15,028 nucleotides of DNA from Burkholderiaceae bacterium (lineage in GTDB: Bacteria > Pseudomonadota > Gammaproteobacteria > Burkholderiales > Burkholderiaceae). Numbering within the stretch: position 1 is the stretch's first letter; every line of letters starts with the position of its first letter. A model generated the notes under the pieces. The model did no database searches. It saw only the letters and a program-made list of their open reading frames with translations, and was not told the DNA's origin. The stretch lies in contig CANCQD010000054.1 of the NCBI GenBank assembly GCA_947380285.1, forward strand, positions 1 to 15,028, given 5' to 3'. Made by a program: the position numbers and the translations under genes. Below, one piece after another: positions 7,314 through 14,969 of the stretch.

Positions 7314-8963
7314 CTAGTAGACCGCTGCCTGACCATCTCGACGTGGGTCGCTAGCGGCAATATAACCATCCTCAAGATCATCAGATAAGCGCCAAATAAA
7401 TTGACCGGCTCCAAAATCCATATAAGGATCATCTACTTTTTTCAATGTGTGACCCATTTCAGTTAATCCTTTAACGGTCGCGGGGTTCATATTGGACTCA
7501 ACATCTAAAGTAAAGTCTCGATTGACCTTCCAACGAGGCGCATCACAAGCTGCCTGAGGCTGCTGTCGATAAGTCAACATTCTGAGAACAGTTTGCAAGT
7601 GGCCTTGTGGCTGCATATCTCCGCCCATCACACCAAAACTCATTTGCGGAATGGTGACTCCTCCTTCTTTGCGAGTTAAGAAAGCCGGAATAATGGTGTG
7701 AAATGGTCGCTTCCCTCCAGCTACTACATTGGTAGAACGAGGATCCATCGAGAAACCAAACCCCCTGTTTTGCATGCTCACTCCCCAGTCAGGAACCACA
7801 ATACCCGAGCCAAAGCCCATGTAGTTACTCTGAATAAAGGATATCATGCGGCCATTTTCATCAGTAGCGGATAGGTAAACAGTGCCCCCTGAACTGGGGA
7901 GCCCAAACTGAAAGTTCGTTGCCTTGTGGGGGTCAATTAATTTTGCACGATCTGCTAAATAGGCTGGATCAAGCATTTGCTCAGGCGTTACATCCATGGA
8001 CCTAGGATCTGCTACATACTTATAAACATCCGAAAAAGCCAACTTCATTGCCTCAATTTGCAGATGCTGACTGAGTGCTCCATCCAGCGGTAAATTTTGC
8101 AGATCAAAATTTTGCAAGATCCCCAAAGCCATTAATGCCCCTATACCCTGTCCATTAGGAGGTATCTCATGCATTGAATAGGTCTTACCATCCGCACCTT
8201 TTACATCCTGCTCTATTGTGCCAACCCATTCTGGGCGATATGAAGCAAGGTCCTGCAGTGAAAGAGCTCCACCATTGCTTTTAGAGAAACCAGCAATGGC
8301 ATGCGCAACTTCACCTTCATAAAATTCTCGAATTCCACTCTTGGCAATCTTTTTCAATGTACGAGCAGCCGCTTGAAAACGAAATATTTCACCGATTTCA
8401 GGGGCACGTCCATGGGGCATAAAGGCTTGAGCAAATCCAGGCTGATTCTGCATCTCTGGAATAGCGGCCGCCCACTTATGGGCTACCACAGGAGCCAATG
8501 CATAACCCCGCTCAGCAATCTCAATAGCTGGTTGCAATAAATCACTTAAGGGCAGGGAACCAAAACGCGTATGTAAGGCTTCCCAGCCTGCAAGCGCGCC
8601 TGGAACGGTGACCGAATCCCAGCCACGCATAGGCCTCTCAGCCAAACCATTACCATCACGACCATATTTACTCGCAAAGTATTCTGGACTCCAAGCGCTA
8701 GGGGCTACCCCAGATGAATTTAAACCATGCAATTCTTTACCATCCCAAACAATAGCAAAGCAATCACTACCCAAGCCATTGGATACTGGCTCCACAATCA
8801 TTAATGCTGCTGCTGCTGCAATAGCCGCATCAATAGCATTGCCGCCTTGTTGAATGATTTTCAATCCCGCCTGCGCAGCATAAGGATGAGAAGTTGACAC
8901 AACATTACGCCCCATCACAGGGACCCTAATGGTTGGGTATGGGTTATTCCAATTAAATTTCAT
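7314..8963 (-). CDS. Gamma-glutamyltransferase family protein (Ntn hydrolase)
   Basis: With the ATG at 8963 the product has 549 residues and begins MKFNWNNPYPTIRVPVMGRN, typical of the cytoplasmic-looking GGT branch. The family makes a proenzyme that cleaves itself before a threonine, which becomes the nucleophile; here that is Thr361 in SSGGTVYLSATD. Other GGT marks are GGNAIDAAIAAAAAL (about 40-54), PPNGQGIGAL (268-277) and GGDMQPQGH (447-455). It would hydrolyse or transfer gamma-glutamyl groups, for example from glutathione. No signal peptide is visible, unlike periplasmic GGT. A TTG at 9032 would add 23 residues without a ribosome site or family match, so it is rejected. It is transcribed separately from the lyase operon, convergent with the Lrp gene. 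Acylase activity on other amides is possible. Confidence 0.9.
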   Translation of the reverse strand: MKFNWNNPYPTIRVPVMGRNVVSTSHPYAAQAGLKIIQQGGNAIDAAIAAAAALMIVEPVSNGLGSDCFAIVWDGKELHGLNSSGVAPSAWSPEYFASKYGRDGNGLAERPMRGWDSVTVPGALAGWEALHTRFGSLPLSDLLQPAIEIAERGYALAPVVAHKWAAAIPEMQNQPGFAQAFMPHGRAPEIGEIFRFQAAARTLKKIAKSGIREFYEGEVAHAIAGFSKSNGGALSLQDLASYRPEWVGTIEQDVKGADGKTYSMHEIPPNGQGIGALMALGILQNFDLQNLPLDGALSQHLQIEAMKLAFSDVYKYVADPRSMDVTPEQMLDPAYLADRAKLIDPHKATNFQFGLPSSGGTVYLSATDENGRMISFIQSNYMGFGSGIVVPDWGVSMQNRGFGFSMDPRSTNVVAGGKRPFHTIIPAFLTRKEGGVTIPQMSFGVMGGDMQPQGHLQTVLRMLTYRQQPQAACDAPRWKVNRDFTLDVESNMNPATVKGLTEMGHTLKKVDDPYMDFGAGQFIWRLSDDLEDGYIAASDPRRDGQAAVY

Positions 8964-9258
8964 ATTCACGCTTATTGGGAAGTAATTTGAGTTGAGTTCA
9001 AAACAGTATTCATTGCGCCCTACTTTTTCCAACTATATCAGCAAGCTTTTAAGAAGTACTAAGACTGAATACTTAGGCTACTGATTGCAATTTTTTAATA
9101 TTTCTCACCAGCTAAACTGAACTCTGTTAGTCAAACTAGCCCCGAACAATTGCGCGCATAAATCAATAAGTAGTTCATTGCTCCAATGGCTGACCTATAT
9201 ATTTATTGGGGCTCCCATGGAGGATGTGTAGAGATTGCTTACACACCTTGTGATACAG
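8964..9258. other. Intergenic region upstream of the gamma-glutamyltransferase; island right end
   Basis: I see no gene here. On the minus strand TATAGT (9033-9038) could be a -10 for the transferase, but no good -35 fits. TGTGTA (9225-9230) and TACACA (9240-9245) form a dyad. GGTGTGTAA read on the minus strand (9239-9247) matches GGTGTGTGA at 449-457, at an equal distance (57 bp) from the tRNA repeat at the other end of the island. It is a candidate integrase arm site. Confidence 0.35.
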
Positions 9259-9260
9259 AA

Positions 9261-9296
9261 AGAAAAACGACTTAGGAATTTCTCCCTAAGTCGTTG
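9261..9296 (-). terminator. Rho-independent terminator of the rpoD-tRNA transcript
   Basis: A perfect 11-bp stem, AACGACTTAGG (9266-9276) with CCTAAGTCGTT (9285-9295) and an 8-nt loop, is followed on the minus strand by a T-rich run. It begins 8 nt after the tRNA CCA end. If the island model is right, this terminator came with the island. Confidence 0.85.
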
Positions 9297-9303
9297 ATTT
9301 CAT

Positions 9304-9348
9304 TGGTGGGCCCACCAGGACTTGAACCTGGGACCAAAGGATTATGAG
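9304..9348 (-). repeat. Putative attachment site (proximal), inside the intact tRNA gene
   Basis: This is the 45-bp partner of 348-392. It covers the anticodon loop to the CCA end, so insertion rebuilds a functional tRNA. Under the island model this 3' half is the incoming copy and the native one is at 348-392. Confidence 0.8.
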
Positions 9349-9380
9349 TCCTCTGCTCTAACCAACTGAGCTATAGGCCC
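9304..9380 (-). tRNA. tRNA with CAU anticodon, probably tRNA-Ile2 (lysidine type)
   Basis: The 77 nt fold into a full cloverleaf: acceptor GGGCCTA with TGGGCCC, D arm GCTC/GAGC, anticodon stem GAGGA/TCCTT with loop CTCATAA (anticodon CAU), T arm CCAGG/CCTGG with TTCAAGT, and an encoded CCA. CAU could mean elongator Met, initiator Met or Ile2. The initiator is excluded by the paired first base (G1-C72). C4-G69 and C5-G68 are the pairs used by TilS to recognise tRNA-Ile2 in E. coli, whereas elongator tRNA-Met has others, so I favour Ile2. Many annotations would call it tRNA-Met. It begins 13 bp after the rpoD stop, leaving no room for a separate promoter except inside rpoD. Its 3' half is duplicated at 348-392. 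Confidence 0.9.
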
Positions 9381-9393
9381 GTTAGTCTTCGAA

Positions 9394-11868
9394 TCAATCT
9401 TCCTCGAGGAAGGTCTTGAGTTTGTCGCTACGGCTTGGATGACGCATCTTGCGAAGAGCCTTAGCTTCAATCTGACGGATACGCTCACGGGTAACGTCAA
9501 ACTGCTTACCTACTTCTTCGAGAGTGTGATCGGTACTCATCTCAACACCAAAGCGCATACGCAATACTTTTGCTTCACGTGGAGTTAATGAATCAAGAAC
9601 ATCCTTCACTACGTCACGCATAGACTCATGCAACGCTGCTTCAGCTGGAGCTAATGTATTACCATCTTCAATGAAATCGCCTAAATGAGAATCCTCGTCG
9701 TCGCCAATTGGTGTCTCCATAGAGATTGGCTCTTTAGCAATCTTCATGATCTTACGAATCTTATCTTCAGGAATCTCCATCTTCAGCGCTAAGGTTGCAG
9801 CATCTGGCTCATGACCAGTTTCTTGCAAAATCTGACGGCTGATACGGTTCATCTTATTGATCGTCTCAATCATATGAACAGGGATACGGATAGTACGCGC
9901 CTGGTCAGCAATCGAACGAGTTATTGCCTGACGAATCCACCATGTTGCATAGGTAGAGAACTTATAGCCACGACGGTATTCAAACTTATCTACCGCCTTC
10001 ATCAAACCGATATTACCTTCTTGAATCAAGTCCAAGAACTGCAAACCACGGTTGGTATATTTTTTAGCAATCGAGATAACCAAACGTAAGTTGGCTACTG
10101 TCATCTCACGCTTCGCTTCGCGGGCACGCTTCTCACCTGCGATCATTTGCTTGTTTACTTCTTTTAATTCTGGAAGTGGAATAACGACATTCTTTTGAAT
10201 ATCAATCAACTTCTGTTGTAGCTCCTGGATAGCTGGAACATTACGCTGCAAGAGTGCGCTATATGGTTTGTTCTCATTGAGCAACTTTTCAGTCCAAGTC
10301 AAATTCATGGACATCTTAGGGAAGTCTTTTAATACCTCACTACGATTAACACCGACTTTGTCCACCAATAAACTAACGATGCCACGCTCGAGCTTCCAAA
10401 CTTGGTCAACTTGTGATCGCATCGTATCGCATAACTTCTCAACACTCTTGGCTGTTAAGCGGAAACCCAGTAACTCGGCACGAATCGCTTCTTGCGCTTT
10501 CAAATAAGCAGGGCAGTTATAGCCATCTTTTTCAAAAGCACGACGTATCTTGTCAGCTTGTGTACGAACAATCGCAAATTTCTCCAAAGAAATCTGCTTT
10601 AACTCCTCTAACTGCTTGGCATTAGCTGTAGCAGCACCGCCGCCACCCCCGCTACCTTCGTCTTCTCCGCCATCTTCTTCGCCTTCTTCGGCATCTGGAT
10701 CAATTTCTGGCTCTTCAGGTCCAAGCTTAATATCTTCTGCGTTGGGATCAACCAAGCCATCAACAAACTGGTCGATCTCCATCTCGCCACTAGCAATCTT
10801 GTCAACGTTGTTCAGAATCTCGGCAATCGTTACAGGGCAAGCAGCCAAAGCCATGACCATATCTTTGAGGCCAGCTTCAATCTTCTTCGCAATAACAATC
10901 TCGCCTTCGCGAGTCAACAAATCAACTGTACCCATCTCACGCATATACATACGCACTGGATCGGTAGTACGGCCGAATTCAGAATCCACAGTAGAAAGCG
11001 CTGCTTCCGCCTCTTCTTCAGCCTCTTCTTCTGACGCTGCAGCTGAAGCGTTGTCAGACAAAATTAATGTTTCAGCATCAGGAGCCTGTTCGTAAACAGT
11101 AATGCCGATATCGTTGAGCAAGCTGATCAAAGTCTCTAATGCATCTGCATCAGATAACTCATCGGACATTACGTCATTCATCTCGCCATGGGTTAAGTAA
11201 CCTTTGGACATACCCATCTTGATCAGAGTCTTCAAGCGAGCACGACGTAATTCTTGTTGCTCTTCTGTACCTAACTGTTGTGCTGCAAATTCTTTTAAGA
11301 GCGCCTTCTCTTTGGCCTTACGCTCACGCGCTTTTTGACGATCAGTTAAGACTGGTTCTACATTTTCCGCAGGAGCATCAGCCTTAGCTTTACGGCCGCG
11401 CTTCTTCTCATCCTCAGCTGCTGGCACTTCAAGTTCAGCAACCTTAGCTTTTTTGTCTTTAGTTTCTTTAATTTCTTTAGCTAGCTCAGCCTTGGGTGCA
11501 GGCAATGCATTGCCTTTTTTTGCTGGCTCAACTTTAACTTCTGCTTTTGCAGGAGCCTTGGTAACTGGCTTCGCTGGTACTTTTGCAACTGGCTTTGCAA
11601 CAGCTTTTGTTGGTTTTTCTGGTGCCTTAGTTGAAGCCTTAGCTGGTGCCTTAGGCGCTGGTTTTGCAGCAGCCTTCACTGGTTTAGCTGGAGTCTTCGC
11701 TTTAACGATTGGTTTTGCTGGTACTTTCGCTTTGGAAACGGGTTTAGCTGCCGCCTTTACTGGATTTGCCGGAGTTTTTGCTTTAGTCGCTGGTTTTGCA
11801 GCGGCTTTGACTGGTTTAGCTGGAGCTTTCGCTTTTGGAGCTGGTTTTTTGGTCTTGGTATTCGGCAT
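9394..11868 (-). CDS. rpoD: RNA polymerase primary sigma factor RpoD (sigma 70)
   Basis: An 824-residue housekeeping sigma factor that directs RNA polymerase to most promoters. Residues about 8-117 are a Lys/Ala/Pro repeat tail. Region 1.1 follows at about 205-280, an acidic stretch at 279-289, region 1.2 at 295-335 ([11 protein letters not shown]), the non-conserved region with an acidic/Gly-rich insert (385-412), region 2 at about 590-665 ([19 protein letters not shown], then the -10-recognising [13 protein letters not shown]), region 3 at 668-745, and region 4 at 756-822 with the -35 helix-turn-helix [20 protein letters not shown] (782-801). It is longer than the 613-residue E. coli protein mainly through the N-terminal tail and inserts. 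The ATG at 11868 lacks a strong ribosome site. It lies downstream of dnaG, as in the macromolecular-synthesis operon, and has a probable promoter of its own in the 233-bp gap. Confidence 0.98.
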   Translation of the reverse strand: MPNTKTKKPAPKAKAPAKPVKAAAKPATKAKTPANPVKAAAKPVSKAKVPAKPIVKAKTPAKPVKAAAKPAPKAPAKASTKAPEKPTKAVAKPVAKVPAKPVTKAPAKAEVKVEPAKKGNALPAPKAELAKEIKETKDKKAKVAELEVPAAEDEKKRGRKAKADAPAENVEPVLTDRQKARERKAKEKALLKEFAAQQLGTEEQQELRRARLKTLIKMGMSKGYLTHGEMNDVMSDELSDADALETLISLLNDIGITVYEQAPDAETLILSDNASAAASEEEAEEEAEAALSTVDSEFGRTTDPVRMYMREMGTVDLLTREGEIVIAKKIEAGLKDMVMALAACPVTIAEILNNVDKIASGEMEIDQFVDGLVDPNAEDIKLGPEEPEIDPDAEEGEEDGGEDEGSGGGGGAATANAKQLEELKQISLEKFAIVRTQADKIRRAFEKDGYNCPAYLKAQEAIRAELLGFRLTAKSVEKLCDTMRSQVDQVWKLERGIVSLLVDKVGVNRSEVLKDFPKMSMNLTWTEKLLNENKPYSALLQRNVPAIQELQQKLIDIQKNVVIPLPELKEVNKQMIAGEKRAREAKREMTVANLRLVISIAKKYTNRGLQFLDLIQEGNIGLMKAVDKFEYRRGYKFSTYATWWIRQAITRSIADQARTIRIPVHMIETINKMNRISRQILQETGHEPDAATLALKMEIPEDKIRKIMKIAKEPISMETPIGDDEDSHLGDFIEDGNTLAPAEAALHESMRDVVKDVLDSLTPREAKVLRMRFGVEMSTDHTLEEVGKQFDVTRERIRQIEAKALRKMRHPSRSDKLKTFLEED
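11550..11835 (-). repeat. Degenerate in-frame repeats encoding the K/A/P-rich RpoD tail
   Basis: The codons for about residues 12-106 repeat a pattern near [17 protein letters not shown]. The units [34 protein letters not shown] and [17 protein letters not shown] follow each other with a shorter unit between. The DNA copies differ mainly at third positions, so the repeat is old or under protein-level constraint. Confidence 0.8.
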
Positions 11869-12012
11869 TTATTAGCACTTACTCACATTACTGTTATTGA
11901 TATCGACTGATGAAACACAGCCCCGCGTTACTCACTTACCCACTTACCCCAAATTTCTTCAAAATAAAGCGCAAGTGGCTGAATTAAATCGGTTTTTTCT
12001 TGGGAACAGAGG

Positions 12013-12041
12013 ATTATAGTCGATTGCGACTTTTTTGACCC
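12013..12041 (-). promoter_or_regulatory. Probable rpoD promoter in the dnaG-rpoD gap
   Basis: A perfect -10, TATAAT, lies at 12013-12018 on the minus strand. The -35 position (GGTCAA or GGGTCA at 12035-12041) is poor, and a run of six A lies just inside it. Transcription would start near 12006, giving a leader of about 138 nt. This leader has the direct repeat CTTACCCACTTACCC on the plus strand. Confidence 0.5.
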
Positions 12042-12094
12042 TGTATTACCTAAAGATATGGGGTAATTTCAGCGAATTTCTAGGTTTATTTACA

Positions 12095-12114
12095 GAAATT
12101 CTTAAGAGAATTTC
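12095..12114 (-). other. Hairpin overlapping the dnaG stop codon
   Basis: GAAATTCT and AGAATTTC form a perfect 8-bp stem with a 4-nt loop, covering the dnaG stop at 12102-12104. The stem is AT-rich and no U run follows, so it is a weak terminator at best. It may act as an mRNA end or processing signal between dnaG and rpoD. Confidence 0.35.
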
Positions 12115-14075
12115 AGCTTTTCGCCCAATTCACGATAACGGGCTCGATCCTGCTCAGTGGAAGTGCTTCCAGCGATCTTTTGAGCAATTTCGGTCATTTC
12201 TTGCTTCAGATGGGTTAACTCTAGCTTCTTGAATGCCCCCTCAAGATCAGCGGTCGCACCTTCCAATTCTAAATCGGAACCCATCACCCGATTTCTCAGG
12301 ACTTCGTACAAGGGAGCTAACTCACTACGCGAGAGTTGATCTTGGAACATCGCAAATGCACCAGCACCTGCAATCGCGGGTTTACCACCTTCACCCGGAA
12401 TGAATTCAACTAAATCACACTGCGCTAAAAGATCACTCATTAAAGCATGTGCTTTTGCAGATCTTTGTTCAGCCGCCTTTAATGCGAGTGTCCGCTTACT
12501 CGCATCCAAGGCTTTTCCTAGATGCGGAAACTGAATGATGACGCGCAGCATTTGTTCAGCCAAATCCGTTGGCGCTTTAGGAGGTTCAATATTTTGTGTG
12601 GCTACCCGCTTTGCGGATCCCTTGGAAGCTTGCCAAGGGGCACCCTGCCTATTGCTTGAGAAATTATTTTGATTACCTTGGCTACCTTGATAACCTTGAC
12701 CACTTTGAGTCCGCACTTGCACTGGCTGATAAGTTGTTTGACGCACAGGTGCAGGCGCTACCGTTAAACCACAAAATGCTTCAAGTTCTGCTGGAGTCGT
12801 ATTCGTACGAATCGCTAATTCGCGCAAGATTTGCGTACGCAAGGCAATTGGAGGCATTGAAAGTAAAAGCGGCTTAGCAGCATGATGGGTATGAGCCCTG
12901 CCCTCAGGAGTGGTTTGCTCATGACCTTCGCTAACAACTTTAAAGAAAAAGCTGGAGATAGACATTGCTTCTTTGATGACTTTCTCAAAAGCAGGCGCGC
13001 CATATGCACGTACATAACTATCGGGGTCATGTTCAGTCGGCAAAAATAAGAAGCGAATTTCTTTATCGTCCGACATTAAAGGTAAGCAAGCTTCTAGCGC
13101 ACGTTGCGCAGCACGTTGACCGGCAGAATCACCATCAAATGAAAAGACTACTTTATCGGTTTGACGCAGCAACATGCGTACATGGTTTGCGGTACAAGCT
13201 GTACCTAAGGTTGCAACTGCGTTCGGAAACCCCAATTGCGCTAAGGCAACGACATCCATATAACCTTCGCATACCAGGACATATTCTTGTGCGCGAATCG
13301 CTTGTCTTGCTTCAAATAATCCATAGAGCGTATTGCCCTTGGAGAACAGCGGCGTTTCTGGAGAATTTAAATATTTTGGTTCACCCTGATCGAGAATGCG
13401 TCCACCAAAGCCAATTGTTTGGCCCTTGGGATTGCGAATAGGGAACATGATGCGATCACGAAAACGGTCATAACGCTTTACGGGCTGCCCGCCTTCAGAT
13501 TGCTCACCCTGAATCAGTAAGCCACCCTCCAATAAAGTTTTAGCCATCTCATCATTGGAGTAGGTGCCAAATACCGCCTCTAAACCCTGCCACCCATCGG
13601 GTGCATATCCAAGGGCATAGCGCTTAGCAATCTCACCGGTAAGTCCACGACCCTTCAAATACTCAACAGCCCTTGTATTACCTTTGAGTTGCTGACGATA
13701 CCAATCTGCAGCTGAACTCATGACCTCACTCAATGCCATTGCTTGCTGCTGTCTTGCTACATCATTCGCAGTACGCTCTTCACGAGGTACATCTAAACCT
13801 GCAGAACGCGCTAAATCTTCAATAGCATCAACATAACCAAGACCAGAGTATTCCATTAAAAAACTAATGGCAGAACCATGCGCACCACAACCAAAGCAGT
13901 GATAAAACTGTTTAGTTGGGGATACCGAAAATGAGGGGGATTTTTCTGAATGGAAGGGACACAAACCCTGAAAGTTTGCGCCCGCTTTTTTTAACTTAAC
14001 ATGTTGCCCAACCACATCAACGATATCAACCCGATTTAAAAGATCGGCAATGAAGGATTGTGGGATGAGTGCCAT
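12102..14075 (-). CDS. dnaG: DNA primase DnaG
   Basis: A 657-residue replication primase that makes RNA primers with the DnaB helicase. The N-terminal CHC2 zinc ribbon uses Cys39, His42, Cys60 and Cys63 (CPFH and CFGC). The TOPRIM catalytic core has Glu270 in LVCEGYMDVV and Asp314/Asp316 in SFDGDSAGQ, the acidic metal-binding residues. A Gln/Gly/Asn/Ser-rich linker at about 445-495 leads to a C-terminal helical domain that should bind DnaB. Length is slightly above E. coli (581), mostly from the linker. The ATG at 14075 matches the family N-terminus (ALIPQSFIADLL) but has no Shine-Dalgarno; a GAAAGAA-TTT-TTCTTTC hairpin lies at 14088-14104 just upstream. It is downstream of yqeY with a 49-nt gap. 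Confidence 0.98.
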   Translation of the reverse strand: MALIPQSFIADLLNRVDIVDVVGQHVKLKKAGANFQGLCPFHSEKSPSFSVSPTKQFYHCFGCGAHGSAISFLMEYSGLGYVDAIEDLARSAGLDVPREERTANDVARQQQAMALSEVMSSAADWYRQQLKGNTRAVEYLKGRGLTGEIAKRYALGYAPDGWQGLEAVFGTYSNDEMAKTLLEGGLLIQGEQSEGGQPVKRYDRFRDRIMFPIRNPKGQTIGFGGRILDQGEPKYLNSPETPLFSKGNTLYGLFEARQAIRAQEYVLVCEGYMDVVALAQLGFPNAVATLGTACTANHVRMLLRQTDKVVFSFDGDSAGQRAAQRALEACLPLMSDDKEIRFLFLPTEHDPDSYVRAYGAPAFEKVIKEAMSISSFFFKVVSEGHEQTTPEGRAHTHHAAKPLLLSMPPIALRTQILRELAIRTNTTPAELEAFCGLTVAPAPVRQTTYQPVQVRTQSGQGYQGSQGNQNNFSSNRQGAPWQASKGSAKRVATQNIEPPKAPTDLAEQMLRVIIQFPHLGKALDASKRTLALKAAEQRSAKAHALMSDLLAQCDLVEFIPGEGGKPAIAGAGAFAMFQDQLSRSELAPLYEVLRNRVMGSDLELEGATADLEGAFKKLELTHLKQEMTEIAQKIAGSTSTEQDRARYRELGEKLKFS

Positions 14076-14124
14076 GTGGCTAGTATGAAAGAATTTTTCT
14101 TTCTTGGGGAGCCGCTTAAATTAC

Positions 14125-14571
14125 TTACTTCGCTAGCGCGGCTTTTACTAGGCCAGAAACTTTGCCCATATCTGCTTTGCCAGCCAATTGAGCCTTCAGT
14201 ACGCCAATGACTTTACCCATATCTTGTGGGCCTGCAGCGCCAGTAGTAGCAACTGCAGCGGCCACTGCAGCTTCGACTTCAGCGTCAGATAACTGCGCAG
14301 GTAAATAAGCTTGTAGTATCGCTATCTCGGCAGCTTCAATGGCCACCAAATCATCGCGCCCCGCCTTTTCAAACTGAGAGATCGAATCTTTACGTTGCTT
14401 CATCATTTTTTCAACAGTAGCAACCACACCAGCATCATCAATCACTATGCGCTCATCTACTTCACGTTGCTTAATTGCCGCCAACAAAAGACGGATCGCT
14501 CCTAGGCGCTCAACATCTTTTGCGCGCATAGCGTTTTTCATATCTTCGGTAATTTGTTCTTTTAGACTCAT
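14125..14571 (-). CDS. yqeY: GatB/YqeY-domain protein
   Basis: A 148-residue protein matching the YqeY family over its full length: MSLKEQITEDMKNAMRAKD at the start, LGAIRLLLAAIKQ, then the helical C-terminal half with LPAQLSDAEVEAAV and DMGKVIGVLKAQL. The C-terminal half resembles the tail domain of the amidotransferase subunit GatB, which contacts tRNA, but stand-alone YqeY has no firmly assigned role. The ATG at 14571 has AGGA 9 nt upstream. Its position between rpsU and dnaG is common in betaproteobacteria and other groups and suggests shared expression with translation and replication genes. An AACGTT-G-AACGTT palindrome (14598-14610) stands in its leader. Confidence 0.95.
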   Translation of the reverse strand: MSLKEQITEDMKNAMRAKDVERLGAIRLLLAAIKQREVDERIVIDDAGVVATVEKMMKQRKDSISQFEKAGRDDLVAIEAAEIAILQAYLPAQLSDAEVEAAVAAAVATTGAAGPQDMGKVIGVLKAQLAGKADMGKVSGLVKAALAK

Positions 14572-14630
14572 GGCTTTATTCCTAGTATTGAATACAGAAC
14601 GTTGAACGTTTATTTAATAATAGCGATTAA

Positions 14631-14668
14631 AAAGCAAAAACCCGCTGCGTTTCACCGTCAGCGGGTTT
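14631..14668 (-). terminator. Rho-independent terminator after rpsU
   Basis: AAACCCGCTG (14638-14647) pairs perfectly with CAGCGGGTTT (14659-14668), and the minus-strand transcript continues with TTGCTTTTT. This is a strong GC-rich terminator placed between rpsU and yqeY. The same position has a partial terminator in the E. coli rpsU-dnaG-rpoD operon, letting S21 be made in excess. Confidence 0.88.
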
Positions 14669-14669
14669 C

Positions 14670-14694
14670 AAAGCTTCTCGGTGAAGAGAGCTTT
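14670..14694 (-). other. Second hairpin with a loop complementary to the terminator loop
   Basis: AAAGCTTCTC (14670-14679) and GAGAGCTTT (14686-14694) form a stem with one bulge. The stretch CGGTGAA (14679-14685), covering the loop, is the exact complement of TTCACCG (14651-14657) in the loop of the adjacent terminator. A 7-bp kissing interaction or an alternative fold is possible. Confidence 0.55.
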
Positions 14695-14703
14695 TAAATT
14701 CTA

Positions 14704-14916
14704 TTAGTAAAGCTTCTTAGGCAACATTTGGCTGCGAATACGCTTGTAATGGCGCTTAGCAGCTGCAGCCTTCTTACGCTTACGCTCAGCCGTTGGCTTC
14801 TCGTAGAACTCGCGTGCACGCAAGTCTGTCAAAAGGCCATTCTTTTCAATGGTGCGCTTGAAACGGCGCAATGCCACTTCAAATGGTTCGTTTTCGCGGA
14901 GGCGGACTGTAGTCAT
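14704..14916 (-). CDS. rpsU: 30S ribosomal protein S21
   Basis: A 70-residue basic protein of the usual S21 length, with [18 protein letters not shown] at the N-terminus and the very basic C-terminal [20 protein letters not shown]. It sits on the small subunit near the anti-Shine-Dalgarno end of 16S rRNA. The ATG at 14916 is preceded by AGTTAAATAAGT, with no recognisable Shine-Dalgarno, which is notable for the gene of a protein acting at that site. It is the first gene of the cluster, divergent from tsaD, and followed by two hairpins including a strong terminator. Confidence 0.98.
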   Translation of the reverse strand: MTTVRLRENEPFEVALRRFKRTIEKNGLLTDLRAREFYEKPTAERKRKKAAAAKRHYKRIRSQMLPKKLY

Positions 14917-14969
14917 ACTTATTTAACTCGTATATGCTCGATAAATATCGAAAAATTAACTGAATTGCG

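Larger units (their letters stand above)
348..9348. mobile_element. Putative genomic island integrated at the tRNA 3' end (no integrase seen)
   Basis: The block is bounded by 45-bp exact direct repeats of a tRNA 3' half, with the intact tRNA at the right end. Inside are only metabolic genes, one Lrp regulator and no recombinase, transposase or phage gene. This suggests either a decayed island or one mobilised by an integrase elsewhere. Supporting details are the paired terminators just beyond each tRNA 3' end and a GGTGTGT motif placed symmetrically 57 bp inside each core. A partial duplication of the tRNA by another route is the alternative. The left repeat might also be the junction of a second, tandem island extending left. 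Confidence 0.6.

Noticed and set aside
10550..11095. 181-codon plus-strand frame rich in Ser/Pro
   Set aside because: It is antisense to the acidic and Gly-rich parts of rpoD; its composition follows from the sense codons.
11453..11875. 140-codon plus-strand open frame rich in Ala/Gly/Phe opposite the start of rpoD
   Set aside because: It is the antisense image of the Lys/Ala/Pro repeats, with no ribosome site or family resemblance.
13004..13441. 145-codon plus-strand frame inside dnaG
   Set aside because: It is a shadow of the primase catalytic domain, whose motifs are intact on the minus strand.
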